From assembly GCA_039805865.1 (NCBI GenBank), contig JBDLTI010000018.1, positions 1 through 37,284 of the forward strand: a stretch of 37,284 nucleotides of DNA, given 5' to 3'. The notes below the pieces were generated by a model. The model made no database searches. It worked only from the letters and a program-made list of their open reading frames with translations, and was not told the origin of the DNA. The translations under genes and the position numbers were made by a program. Positions 14,721 to 21,922 of this stretch are shown here, piece by piece; position 1 is the first letter of the stretch; the number at the start of each line of letters is the position of its first letter. Origin of the DNA: Fluviibacter sp039805865. Its GTDB lineage: Bacteria > Pseudomonadota > Gammaproteobacteria > Burkholderiales > Rhodocyclaceae.

Positions 14721-16844
14721 ATGAGCAGACAAAATGGTACCCAAGCAATTTTATGCTGGTTAATCGCTAGCGCAGTATTCCTGCTGGCGGCTTGCGGATC
14801 ATCGGAAGATAGCCGCAGTGCTGCTGCACAGGATGTTTCCGGTAGTACCAAGATCGGTTTTGTTATTGGTGAAAAAGGCCCAGTGGCTGACGCAAAAGTT
14901 GTGATTAAAGCCGCGAACGGTCAGGAAGTCGGTCAAGTCACAACAAACTCACAAGGCGAGTATCGGTTATCGACTAACCAACAGGGCCCCTTCATGGGTG
15001 AAGCCACGCTGCCATCGGGTAAGGTGTGGTTTGGGATCGGCCAGAACGCCAATATGAACATTACGCATCTTGGCGATTTTCTGATCCGGCTTTGGTATCA
15101 GGCGAAGAGCCTGAATGTGGCGACGGCTTTCGCTAGTTTGAGCTCAGGCGCTTCATTGCCAAGCGAGTCAGGGCTCAACCTTGCGGTCAACCAGATGATC
15201 TCTGTGCCCGCCTATGCCTTGGGTAAAGATTCGGTCAATTTGTTCGGGAGTGAAATGACGCCCACTCTGGCAAAAATATTACAGTCCACCTTGCTTGAAG
15301 GTAATGACCAAATCAGAATCCAATTGCCCGAAGTTCGCTTTAATGGGGTGTACGAAGTAAAGGCATCGCTTGCGAAGAACGGGGAAGTTTTCTACTCAGG
15401 CTCGGAAGAGACAGAGAGCGTCAACGTGCCGCTGACAAAAGGACCAATTTCGGCAACAGTGGGAAGCTCTAGCGTGTCTGGTGCTGCAAAGTTGAAGGCC
15501 TCCTCGGCTAATGATCGCCCCAACGAGCACTGGATGAAAGATAACTGGGAAGCTATTAAAGACAAGCGGATTGACCAGCTGGTTATACCTGGAACTCATG
15601 ATTCTGGAACCTATCAGCTTCGCTGGGGCACAGGTGCTGATACCGCTAAAACTCAAATAGACAGTATTGGCGATCAATTAAAAGACGGTATTCGCTATTT
15701 TGATTTGCGGGTTAGAGAGGCAAGTCATAGAGGTTGCGCTGATCCATCTGTTTGGTGGATTTACCATGGTTGGGATAGCTATCGGTTGGTTACGGCAATG
15801 GATGAAATTCAGAAGTTTCTCAGTAAGGCAGGTAATGAAAGCGAGGTAATAATTCTTGATTTTCAAAATACTAAGATTGTTTACAACGATGATCGAGCTC
15901 GAGACGTTTTGATTAAAAGCATACAAGATTATTTAGGCACCTATCTAGCGAAAAATGAAGGGGAATGGAACTGGCAAAAAGCTAAAATGACGGAATTGGT
16001 CGGCAAGAATAAACGTGTAATCGTACTTCTAGAAAATTCTCTGTACGTAAAGATCAGCGACAGTAAATATACTCCGGGATGCGGTGTGACTGGGATAGAT
16101 CATCGAAATTTCTCAAACCGTAAGATGGATATGGTCAGTGCTTATGATGAGGATTACGCCAAGAGCGCTCACCAGATTAAATATCTCATCGGATCGGAGT
16201 TTGACCAAGCCTACATGAAGTCAGCTGCGTGGTCTGAGCAATATAAAAACTATGAAGAACGTTACGAGATTTATGTCCGACAAGTTAAAAAGGGAGGGAT
16301 GGATAAAGAGCTATACAATTTAACATTTCCTGATTCAGCCCTCTTGGCAGACGTTCCCGATTCTCCATATGGTTTTGAACAAATGATGAATGAACGCGTG
16401 CAAAAATATACCGAGTATCCGAAGTTAGGAAAGCTCAGGGTTTTACAGCTTGTGGCGAGACCATCTAATGCTTGGATGGCGGCGGCAGCAGCAGCTCCTA
16501 TTGGTGGTGATGATCTTCTCTCATATGCAACACGAGAGATCAATGTGCCGTTAAATTATCCGAGCAGTACATGCCAAGAAGGATGGCTGGGTAAACGACT
16601 TCGCATGGGCATCGAGGGTGGCGCGGCTCAATGGAACCCACCAAACATCATCATTGCGGATAACTACAGAGCCAACGAGTGGGTCGTTCCAGACTACCAG
16701 GGAGGTAAGTGGGTCATAGGTCGACCATACACCAATAAAAACAAGTCCAAGAGTTATGTCGATATGGCGATTGAACTGAACAACATTAAACCTAGCAGCC
16801 ACCTCAGCGGGGTTCCGTTCCAAGATGGACAATGTTTGCCATGA
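14721..16844 (+). CDS. Lipoprotein with PI-PLC X catalytic domain
   Basis: The PI-PLC X family cleaves phosphatidylinositol-type lipids or related phosphodiesters by His-His catalysis. The 707-residue protein has a lipoprotein signal ending in LLAAC (lipid-modified Cys near residue 25, followed by GSSED). Next comes a carboxypeptidase-regulatory-like beta domain (about 45-95: GPVADAKVVIK...NSQGEYRL), then a linker domain. The catalytic domain runs from about residue 285. H293 in GTHDSGTY and H349 in YHGW are the two expected His, and IRYFDLRV matches the family. A large C-terminal part (about 450-707) I do not recognise. Nothing after the Cys suggests inner-membrane retention, so outer-membrane or surface location is likely. 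The catalytic region is visibly richer in A/T than its neighbours, hinting at transfer. Substrate unknown. Confidence 0.85.
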   Translation: MSRQNGTQAILCWLIASAVFLLAACGSSEDSRSAAAQDVSGSTKIGFVIGEKGPVADAKVVIKAANGQEVGQVTTNSQGEYRLSTNQQGPFMGEATLPSGKVWFGIGQNANMNITHLGDFLIRLWYQAKSLNVATAFASLSSGASLPSESGLNLAVNQMISVPAYALGKDSVNLFGSEMTPTLAKILQSTLLEGNDQIRIQLPEVRFNGVYEVKASLAKNGEVFYSGSEETESVNVPLTKGPISATVGSSSVSGAAKLKASSANDRPNEHWMKDNWEAIKDKRIDQLVIPGTHDSGTYQLRWGTGADTAKTQIDSIGDQLKDGIRYFDLRVREASHRGCADPSVWWIYHGWDSYRLVTAMDEIQKFLSKAGNESEVIILDFQNTKIVYNDDRARDVLIKSIQDYLGTYLAKNEGEWNWQKAKMTELVGKNKRVIVLLENSLYVKISDSKYTPGCGVTGIDHRNFSNRKMDMVSAYDEDYAKSAHQIKYLIGSEFDQAYMKSAAWSEQYKNYEERYEIYVRQVKKGGMDKELYNLTFPDSALLADVPDSPYGFEQMMNERVQKYTEYPKLGKLRVLQLVARPSNAWMAAAAAAPIGGDDLLSYATREINVPLNYPSSTCQEGWLGKRLRMGIEGGAAQWNPPNIIIADNYRANEWVVPDYQGGKWVIGRPYTNKNKSKSYVDMAIELNNIKPSSHLSGVPFQDGQCLP

Positions 16845-16915
16845 CCTGGGATAGAGTTATCATACTAACTTCAACTAAAAAGTAGTTATTGATCTGGTAT
16901 TGGCTGCTTGTATAT

Positions 16916-16929
16916 CCACTGATCAGTGG
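16916..16929. promoter_or_regulatory. Perfect 14-bp palindrome upstream of the porin
   Basis: CCACTGATCAGTGG is a perfect palindrome 65 bases before the porin ATG. It has no T-run directly after it, so an operator is more likely than a terminator. The rest of the 16845-16994 gap shows no copy of the 19-bp motif. Confidence 0.35.
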
Positions 16930-16994
16930 CGTGTTAGGCAACTTAGGCTCAATTTTTTTGTTAACGTAGCAAGTCCATTTGGGTGTGTGTGGTT

Positions 16995-18203
16995 ATGAAT
17001 GCCTGGGCCAAGGCAACCCGGCTGTTATTTCTGATTCTTAGTCTGTTGGGTTATTCACATGTTTCTGCACAGACAGCCTCTGAAGCGCCAGGGCCGGTAC
17101 TCGGTTTCTCGATGGGTTCAACCCTTGGATTTACTGAAAATCCATTGCAGGTAAATTCTGAGGAATACGGCGATTGGTCGGTGCAAGGCGTGGCGACAGG
17201 TTTGTCGTTTAGACAGACGAATCCTGTCGCCAACAACTCAAGCGATTATTCCGGGTTTTCGAATGTGCAGATGATTCTGCAGAAAACCAATGGACCAGTG
17301 CAGTTGTTGGTGCAAACGGGTCTTTACGCATTGCCGGCGATTGGTGTTCCTTACGTACGGCCTCAGCCCGCAACCGAATCCAATTTTGATTACCTGCCTC
17401 AGGCCTATGTGTCTTTAACGCCTAATGAAAACTGGTCGCTTGCCATTGGCAAGATGCCGGCGTTGGGCGGTGGTGAATCGGTTTTCACCTACCAAAATAT
17501 TAATATCCAGCGAGGCTTGTTGTGGACGCAGACACATGTCATTACGCAGGGTATGCAGCTGAATTTTTCAAAAGATATTTTTACGGCATCTGTAGCCTGG
17601 AACAATGGCGCCTATTCGGATGTGTACAACTGGTTGGGTGGTGCAGCAGGGATTAAAACCAGTGATAGCAGTAATATCACGTTGAGCTGGACGGGTGCCG
17701 TATCTGGCAACTCACAAAACACAACGGTCACACCGCTTTTGCAAAACAACTCGCAGATTGCGAACTTGATTTATCAGTACCAGAACGATCGCTGGAGTGT
17801 TATGCCTTACGCGCAGTACACCTATGTACCCATGAATACGGCCATCGGCATTAATGGCACCTCACAATCGCTCGGCTTTGCGCTGCTTTCTGTGTATCAC
17901 GTGACGCCTTTGCAAAATGGCGTGGCGCCAAAGTTTCATGTGTCTATCCCCACACGTTTTGAATACCAGTCCAGTTATGGCAATAACAATCTGACGAATA
18001 ATCCGGCCGGTCTGATGTATGGCCCGGGTAGTGCTGCCTGGTCGGGGACGCTAACGCCTACGGTGCAGTGGGGTAAAGCTTTTGCACGCGGGGAATTGAG
18101 CTACGTGAAAGCATTTAATCCGCTTGCGGGTCAGGCTTTTGGTGCCAATGGGCTAAATAACAATCAAACGCGCGTGATGATTGAAGCAGGGTTATTGTTT
18201 TGA
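16995..18203 (+). CDS. Outer-membrane beta-barrel porin (OmpL-like/BBP2 type)
   Basis: This appears to be an outer-membrane pore protein. The 402-residue product begins with a signal peptide (MNAWAKATRLLFLILSLLG..., probably cut after HVSA). It continues with alternating hydrophobic strands rich in aromatic and Asn/Gln residues, and ends TRVMIEAGLLF with the terminal Phe that BAM recognises. The pattern and the phrase YLPQAYVSLTPNENWSLAIGKMPALGG resemble OmpL-like beta-barrel porin-2 proteins. I prefer ATG 16995 to the in-frame GTG at 16983 because it gives the better signal peptide. It follows the phospholipase by 150 bases and ends 13 bases from the convergent chromate-transporter gene. Substrate cannot be read from the sequence. 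Confidence 0.78.
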   Translation: MNAWAKATRLLFLILSLLGYSHVSAQTASEAPGPVLGFSMGSTLGFTENPLQVNSEEYGDWSVQGVATGLSFRQTNPVANNSSDYSGFSNVQMILQKTNGPVQLLVQTGLYALPAIGVPYVRPQPATESNFDYLPQAYVSLTPNENWSLAIGKMPALGGGESVFTYQNINIQRGLLWTQTHVITQGMQLNFSKDIFTASVAWNNGAYSDVYNWLGGAAGIKTSDSSNITLSWTGAVSGNSQNTTVTPLLQNNSQIANLIYQYQNDRWSVMPYAQYTYVPMNTAIGINGTSQSLGFALLSVYHVTPLQNGVAPKFHVSIPTRFEYQSSYGNNNLTNNPAGLMYGPGSAAWSGTLTPTVQWGKAFARGELSYVKAFNPLAGQAFGANGLNNNQTRVMIEAGLLF

Positions 18204-18216
18204 TTTCTACTGCTTA

Positions 18217-18744
18217 CTAAGCGGCCCAGTATGCACCGAGCAATCCAATAAACCCTGCACCTAATATCAGTATCACAGGGTTGATTTTGGTTTTGACCAG
18301 AAGTAAACCCACCAAAAGCGCTACGGCGCATGATTGCCAATTGACCAGAGACTCTTTGGCAATGGTGTAAACCCCAGAACACATTAGACCGATAGATATG
18401 GGTTCCAGCGCCTGTTGGAGCGAGTGTCGCCATGGTGTGTCGCCAATCCGTGTCCAGAGGCGTCCTGCATAAAGGCAGAGAATGCTGGAGGGTATGAAGA
18501 AGGCAAGCGCGACAATGAGGGCGCCTGTAAGGCCATCAATCATGTCACCCATAATGAGTACGGACAGCATGTTGGGGCCGGGTGCGAGCTGGCCCACGCT
18601 GTAGGCGTGTACAAATTCAGTGGCGCTAAAGTTGAAGTGCTGATGCAGCATGCTTTGCATTTCTGGCAGCACCGCAGAGCCGCCACCTACGGCCAGTAGC
18701 GAGAGCATGGAGAAAACGCTAGCCAGTTGTAGCCAGAGCATCAT
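18217..18744 (-). CDS. Chromate transporter family subunit, C-terminal-type half
   Basis: This 175-residue hydrophobic protein is half the size of a full ChrA and matches one CHR domain: LLAVGGGSAVLPEMQ near the start, GQLAPGPN, then several membrane helices. Short-chain CHR proteins work as pairs, and the partner is directly upstream. The start is the ATG at 18744 overlapping the partner's stop in ATGA (a second ATG follows at 18741). The longer open frame to 18834 lies inside the partner. CHR proteins export chromate or related anions; actual substrate here is unproven. Confidence 0.87.
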   Translation of the reverse strand: MMLWLQLASVFSMLSLLAVGGGSAVLPEMQSMLHQHFNFSATEFVHAYSVGQLAPGPNMLSVLIMGDMIDGLTGALIVALAFFIPSSILCLYAGRLWTRIGDTPWRHSLQQALEPISIGLMCSGVYTIAKESLVNWQSCAVALLVGLLLVKTKINPVILILGAGFIGLLGAYWAA

Positions 18745-19322
18745 GATGATTGCTCCGGTTTGTGGTCTTGCGTTGGTCGGTAGATATACAGTGCGAGCGG
18801 CAAAACGATAGCCAACACGATATAGAGCGGCCATTTCACAACGCTCATCAATACGAAGGTTAGCCCCAGCAGCGCAAGGGATTTGCGTTTTTTGAACGTG
18901 CGCTCGCCCAGGTTCCAGGTCACTGTTGCGAGCAGGGCGGCTGCGGCTGCAGCCACACCCCCCAGTACGTGATTGGCCATGGGGTGGTCTTTATTGAGGC
19001 CATAGAGCAGGCCAATGCTCAGGACTATCACGGCGCCGGGTAGGAGTAGACCTAGGGTTGCGGCCCAGGCACCGATGGCGCCACGAAGACGATCCCCCAT
19101 GAGAATGGCGATATTGACAGAATTCAGCCCCGGCATGGTCTGGCTAATCGAGAGCATGACGATGAATTCGTCGTTATCGACCCAGCGATAGCGCTTGACG
19201 AGGAGTTCTTTTAAATAGGCGACTATGCCGCCACCAAAGCTAATGGCCCCTACGACAAAGAATTGCCAGAAGATCTGGTGCAGCGAGATCTTTGGTGAAG
19301 TGGCGCTATTCTTTGCTGCCAT
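18741..19322 (-). CDS. Chromate transporter family subunit, N-terminal-type half
   Basis: This is the paired short-chain CHR protein, 193 residues. It has the CHR signature FGGGIVAYLKE near residue 30, SISQTMPGLNSVN, then LLLPGAV and further membrane helices. The usual PGPN is PGLN here, while the partner has PGPN. Its start overlaps the end of the upstream CYTH-like gene by 17 bases and its stop overlaps the start of its partner, so the three genes form a translationally coupled operon. Confidence 0.88.
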   Translation of the reverse strand: MAAKNSATSPKISLHQIFWQFFVVGAISFGGGIVAYLKELLVKRYRWVDNDEFIVMLSISQTMPGLNSVNIAILMGDRLRGAIGAWAATLGLLLPGAVIVLSIGLLYGLNKDHPMANHVLGGVAAAAAALLATVTWNLGERTFKKRKSLALLGLTFVLMSVVKWPLYIVLAIVLPLALYIYRPTQDHKPEQSS

Positions 19323-20166
19323 ACATCATCGCGGTTTTAGTCGTGCCGAGTGCGAGGTCTTTAGCAAAGAACTGTTGTAGCTTTTTAAAAAATTCATCGG
19401 CAAGGCGATGCGTCTCAACATCTTTGCGATTGTTTTTGTGGACGCGGTAGGCAAAAGCCAATTCGCCGATCATGGGTTCGCCGACGGTGTGAAACCAGAT
19501 TGCAATTTCGCAATGGGCATGCACATTCTTTGAAAAAGCGATATTGCCGAGCGTCACGCAGGCTTCAAGTACTTTGTTTTTGGCATTGCCGACGATGCGT
19601 AATTTTTGATCAAAGGGTAGGTTGAGTTCCGCCAGGCCGGGAAAAACCGGGAGTAGGGCGGATAGTTTGCGGGTCGGCACGCGGTCGATAGCGACTTGAT
19701 CCAGTATGGCGTTATGGGAATAAAGGCGGCGAATAGAGCCCATTGGACCATCTTTTAGAATTTCTTCTTTAAAACGGATGCGGAACGGAATCTCTGTTTT
19801 AGGGATTGGATTGAGCTCCCAGGCTCGGTCGATATCTTCCGAGCGGCATTTGAAGGTGACTTCGCACCAGTCGTCTGTCCAGGCTTCTTTGCGTGATTCA
19901 CGCACACGTAGAATAAGCTTGTTGCGTCGGAGTCCATTATCGAGCGTGTCGACGAAATAAATGTTTCGCATACCGCTGTTAAGCGTTTCCGGTGCCGTGA
20001 ACAGTAGGCCACTTTCTTCGCAGAGATTCTGAATTTCCGTTTGCAATTCGGTAATACGATGACGACGATCCAGCCCGCGTGGCTTGAGAAGCAGTTTAAA
20101 CTCTCGATTGGTGATGCGCTTATCAAGCTTGATCAGTTCGTTTGAGGGGGTCTCTTTTTTGGCCAT
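19306..20166 (-). CDS. CYTH-like domain protein of unknown substrate
   Basis: The 286-residue soluble protein looks like a CYTH/triphosphate-tunnel fold. REFKLLLKP resembles the ExKxxL strand, IYFVDTLDNGLRRNKLILRVRE resembles YFDT...L...LRVR, and WCEVTFKCRSED follows as the next charged strand. Known relatives hydrolyse triphosphates or bind phosphorylated ligands with metal. The match is by eye and partial, so the fold is probable and the activity unknown. ATG 20166 is preferred to a TTG six codons upstream. It heads an operon with two chromate-transporter halves and overlaps the first by 17 bases. No signal peptide or membrane segment is seen. The divergent gap to the next gene is 77 bases. 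Confidence 0.6.
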   Translation of the reverse strand: MAKKETPSNELIKLDKRITNREFKLLLKPRGLDRRHRITELQTEIQNLCEESGLLFTAPETLNSGMRNIYFVDTLDNGLRRNKLILRVRESRKEAWTDDWCEVTFKCRSEDIDRAWELNPIPKTEIPFRIRFKEEILKDGPMGSIRRLYSHNAILDQVAIDRVPTRKLSALLPVFPGLAELNLPFDQKLRIVGNAKNKVLEACVTLGNIAFSKNVHAHCEIAIWFHTVGEPMIGELAFAYRVHKNNRKDVETHRLADEFFKKLQQFFAKDLALGTTKTAMMYGSKE

Positions 20167-20243
20167 GGTGTGTCTGCTGGACAATATGATGATTCAGTCT
20201 AACATTGCTGCGTCTGGTTCGTTATTTTGGGTGAATAGTTCGT

Positions 20244-20996
20244 ATGTCTTGTCCCATAGAGATTCGTGAAGCACGCGGTGTGCGGACACTGCACTTTGGC
20301 TCGGATTGGGTGCAGGGAGCCATGCGCATCAATCGGCCGAATGAGCTGGAGTTGGCCTACACCCGGGAGATGATGGTCGGGTTGCTGTTGTCGCCGAATT
20401 GGCCCGTTTTGCCGAAACGTATTCTGCAGGTTGGGCTGGGCGCTGCTTCGTTAACCCGTTTTATTCATGCCAATTTGCCGGAAGCGCAGCAGGTGGTTGT
20501 TGAGCTGGAGCCCATAGTGCTGGGCGCGGCACAACAGGGCTTTAAACTCCCCCCGCTAGGCGACCGGCTTCAGGTTGAGATTGCGGAGGGGGCGGCCTGG
20601 ATGGCGTCTTCCGCAGATCAATATGACCTGATTCTGATTGATGGTTTTGGCGCAGATGGCGAGACCGGTAGCCTGGAAAGTTTGTCGTTTTATCAGCATT
20701 GCCGTGCGCGGCTGGCTGAAGGTGGGTTGCTGGTCTGTAACTTTTTAAGCCGCAGCCCGCGTTTTCTGAAAAGTTGTATTGCGCTGGATGCGGCATTTCA
20801 TGGGCGAAGCCGGTTATTGCCACAAACGCCGGGCGGTAATGTCATTGCCTTGGGGGCGCAATCTGAAACTGTGTCCTTGGAGGAACAGGCGCTTCGGGAG
20901 CGAAGCGCATTACTGACCTGGGACACCGGCTTAGACCTGACGCCATTGATAGCGCGTATCGTGGCTCAGGAAGATGGTCTTCCGTTCTGCGTTTAG
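20244..20996 (+). CDS. Spermidine-synthase-like methyltransferase-fold protein
   Basis: The 250-residue protein has the Rossmann core of the spermidine synthase family: RILQVGLGAASLTRFI (nucleotide loop, about residues 59-74), VVVELEP with the acidic end of strand 2, and YDLILIDGFGADG with the later acidic motif. The usual N-terminal beta-barrel domain is reduced to about 50 residues. The Asp/Gly-rich polyamine pocket is not clearly intact, so real spermidine synthesis is uncertain; many such stand-alone proteins have no known reaction. It stands alone on the + strand, between the CYTH-like gene (divergent) and the DUF1840 gene (convergent, 4 bases away). Confidence 0.7.
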   Translation: MSCPIEIREARGVRTLHFGSDWVQGAMRINRPNELELAYTREMMVGLLLSPNWPVLPKRILQVGLGAASLTRFIHANLPEAQQVVVELEPIVLGAAQQGFKLPPLGDRLQVEIAEGAAWMASSADQYDLILIDGFGADGETGSLESLSFYQHCRARLAEGGLLVCNFLSRSPRFLKSCIALDAAFHGRSRLLPQTPGGNVIALGAQSETVSLEEQALRERSALLTWDTGLDLTPLIARIVAQEDGLPFCV

Positions 20997-21000
20997 GCAG

Positions 21001-21315
21001 CTACCAGCTAATCGTTTCTGTGGCGCTTATGCAGCGTTCCATCAGTTGAACCAAAGGCGCTGCACGCTGGGAAAAGCGCACAATGACAGGTTCGTTCTTT
21101 TCTTCTTCGGTTAGCAACAGCTCAGGCCATATCACCGGATGGGCGGCTTTGTCACTGTCAATGGCGGTTTTGAGGCGCTCCAGATAACCAGGCAACTGGG
21201 CAGTGGCCATTTCACCGTGATCCGGCAGATTTAGCGCCGTGAGCAATGTGTTGGCATCATCACCGAACATGATCACGCTACCCTGTGTGGGGGACTGAAA
21301 CTTAATCAGGCTCAT
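21001..21315 (-). CDS. DUF1840-type small protein
   Basis: A 104-residue soluble protein with the DUF1840 pattern: a start like MSLIKFQSPTQGSVIMFGDDA, a middle AQLPGYLERLKTAI and a C-terminal FSQRAAPLVQLMERC segment. The family is typical of betaproteobacteria and has no established function. Its ATG overlaps the stop of the upstream ion-channel gene in ATGA, so the two are co-translated. Confidence 0.72.
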   Translation of the reverse strand: MSLIKFQSPTQGSVIMFGDDANTLLTALNLPDHGEMATAQLPGYLERLKTAIDSDKAAHPVIWPELLLTEEEKNEPVIVRFSQRAAPLVQLMERCISATETISW

Positions 21316-21896
21316 GAATGATCCGTGGTTTTGACTGTTTCTTTGACCTTGATGGTTTCTTCAATTGAGACAAAGTCAGGTATTTCAATATTTTCTCGCT
21401 GAAGAATGGCTTCAATTCGTGTTGCGTGCTTGGTCAGCCACGCTCTACGGAAGAGCGTGGACATGTTGATCATGGACGATGTGGCGAGCGCGATGGCAAA
21501 CAAGCCAGAAAGCGCGATCACAATGGCAATAAATTTCCAGCCGGTGGGCATCACTTCAGTGACGATACCCATGGTGGTATAGCAGCTGCCCGCAAACATA
21601 ATGGCTTCCATAGGGTCTTTGATCAGCGATAAGGCATTGAGCGCTATCCCCCACAGAATGATGACCATGATCTGCACAATCATGAGGTAGATGATTGCGG
21701 CGAAATAATGATGAAAAACACCCGTGGGGCGGTTTCGGTTAAGGCAGATCCGGCCACGAATTTCAAAGTTGATCGCAATTCTGCGCAAAAAAAACACATT
21801 AATCCATAACGCCCCAAGTAGCCCCAGAATGGCTAATGGTAGGTTTTTAAAAAAAGGCACCAACTCAAGGGTGTGCGCGCTTGTTAATGTTTCCAT
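21312..21896 (-). CDS. Small two-pore-helix-type ion channel (potassium-channel-like)
   Basis: The 194-residue membrane protein has helices near 15-38, 65-90 and 121-143, with a re-entrant pore segment between the last two. The pore, FAGSCYTTMGIVTEVMP, resembles the ion-channel filter region, with TTMG in place of the canonical TVGYG. This fits the ion-trans-2/Kch-like channel group with relaxed selectivity. A charged cytoplasmic tail (about 150-194) follows. It overlaps a DUF1840 gene and lies 26 bases after prlC's stop on the same strand. Ion preference cannot be read from the sequence. Confidence 0.68.
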   Translation of the reverse strand: METLTSAHTLELVPFFKNLPLAILGLLGALWINVFFLRRIAINFEIRGRICLNRNRPTGVFHHYFAAIIYLMIVQIMVIILWGIALNALSLIKDPMEAIMFAGSCYTTMGIVTEVMPTGWKFIAIVIALSGLFAIALATSSMINMSTLFRRAWLTKHATRIEAILQRENIEIPDFVSIEETIKVKETVKTTDHS

Positions 21897-21922
21897 CGAT
21901 CAGGTATCCGGTTTAATTTGAT

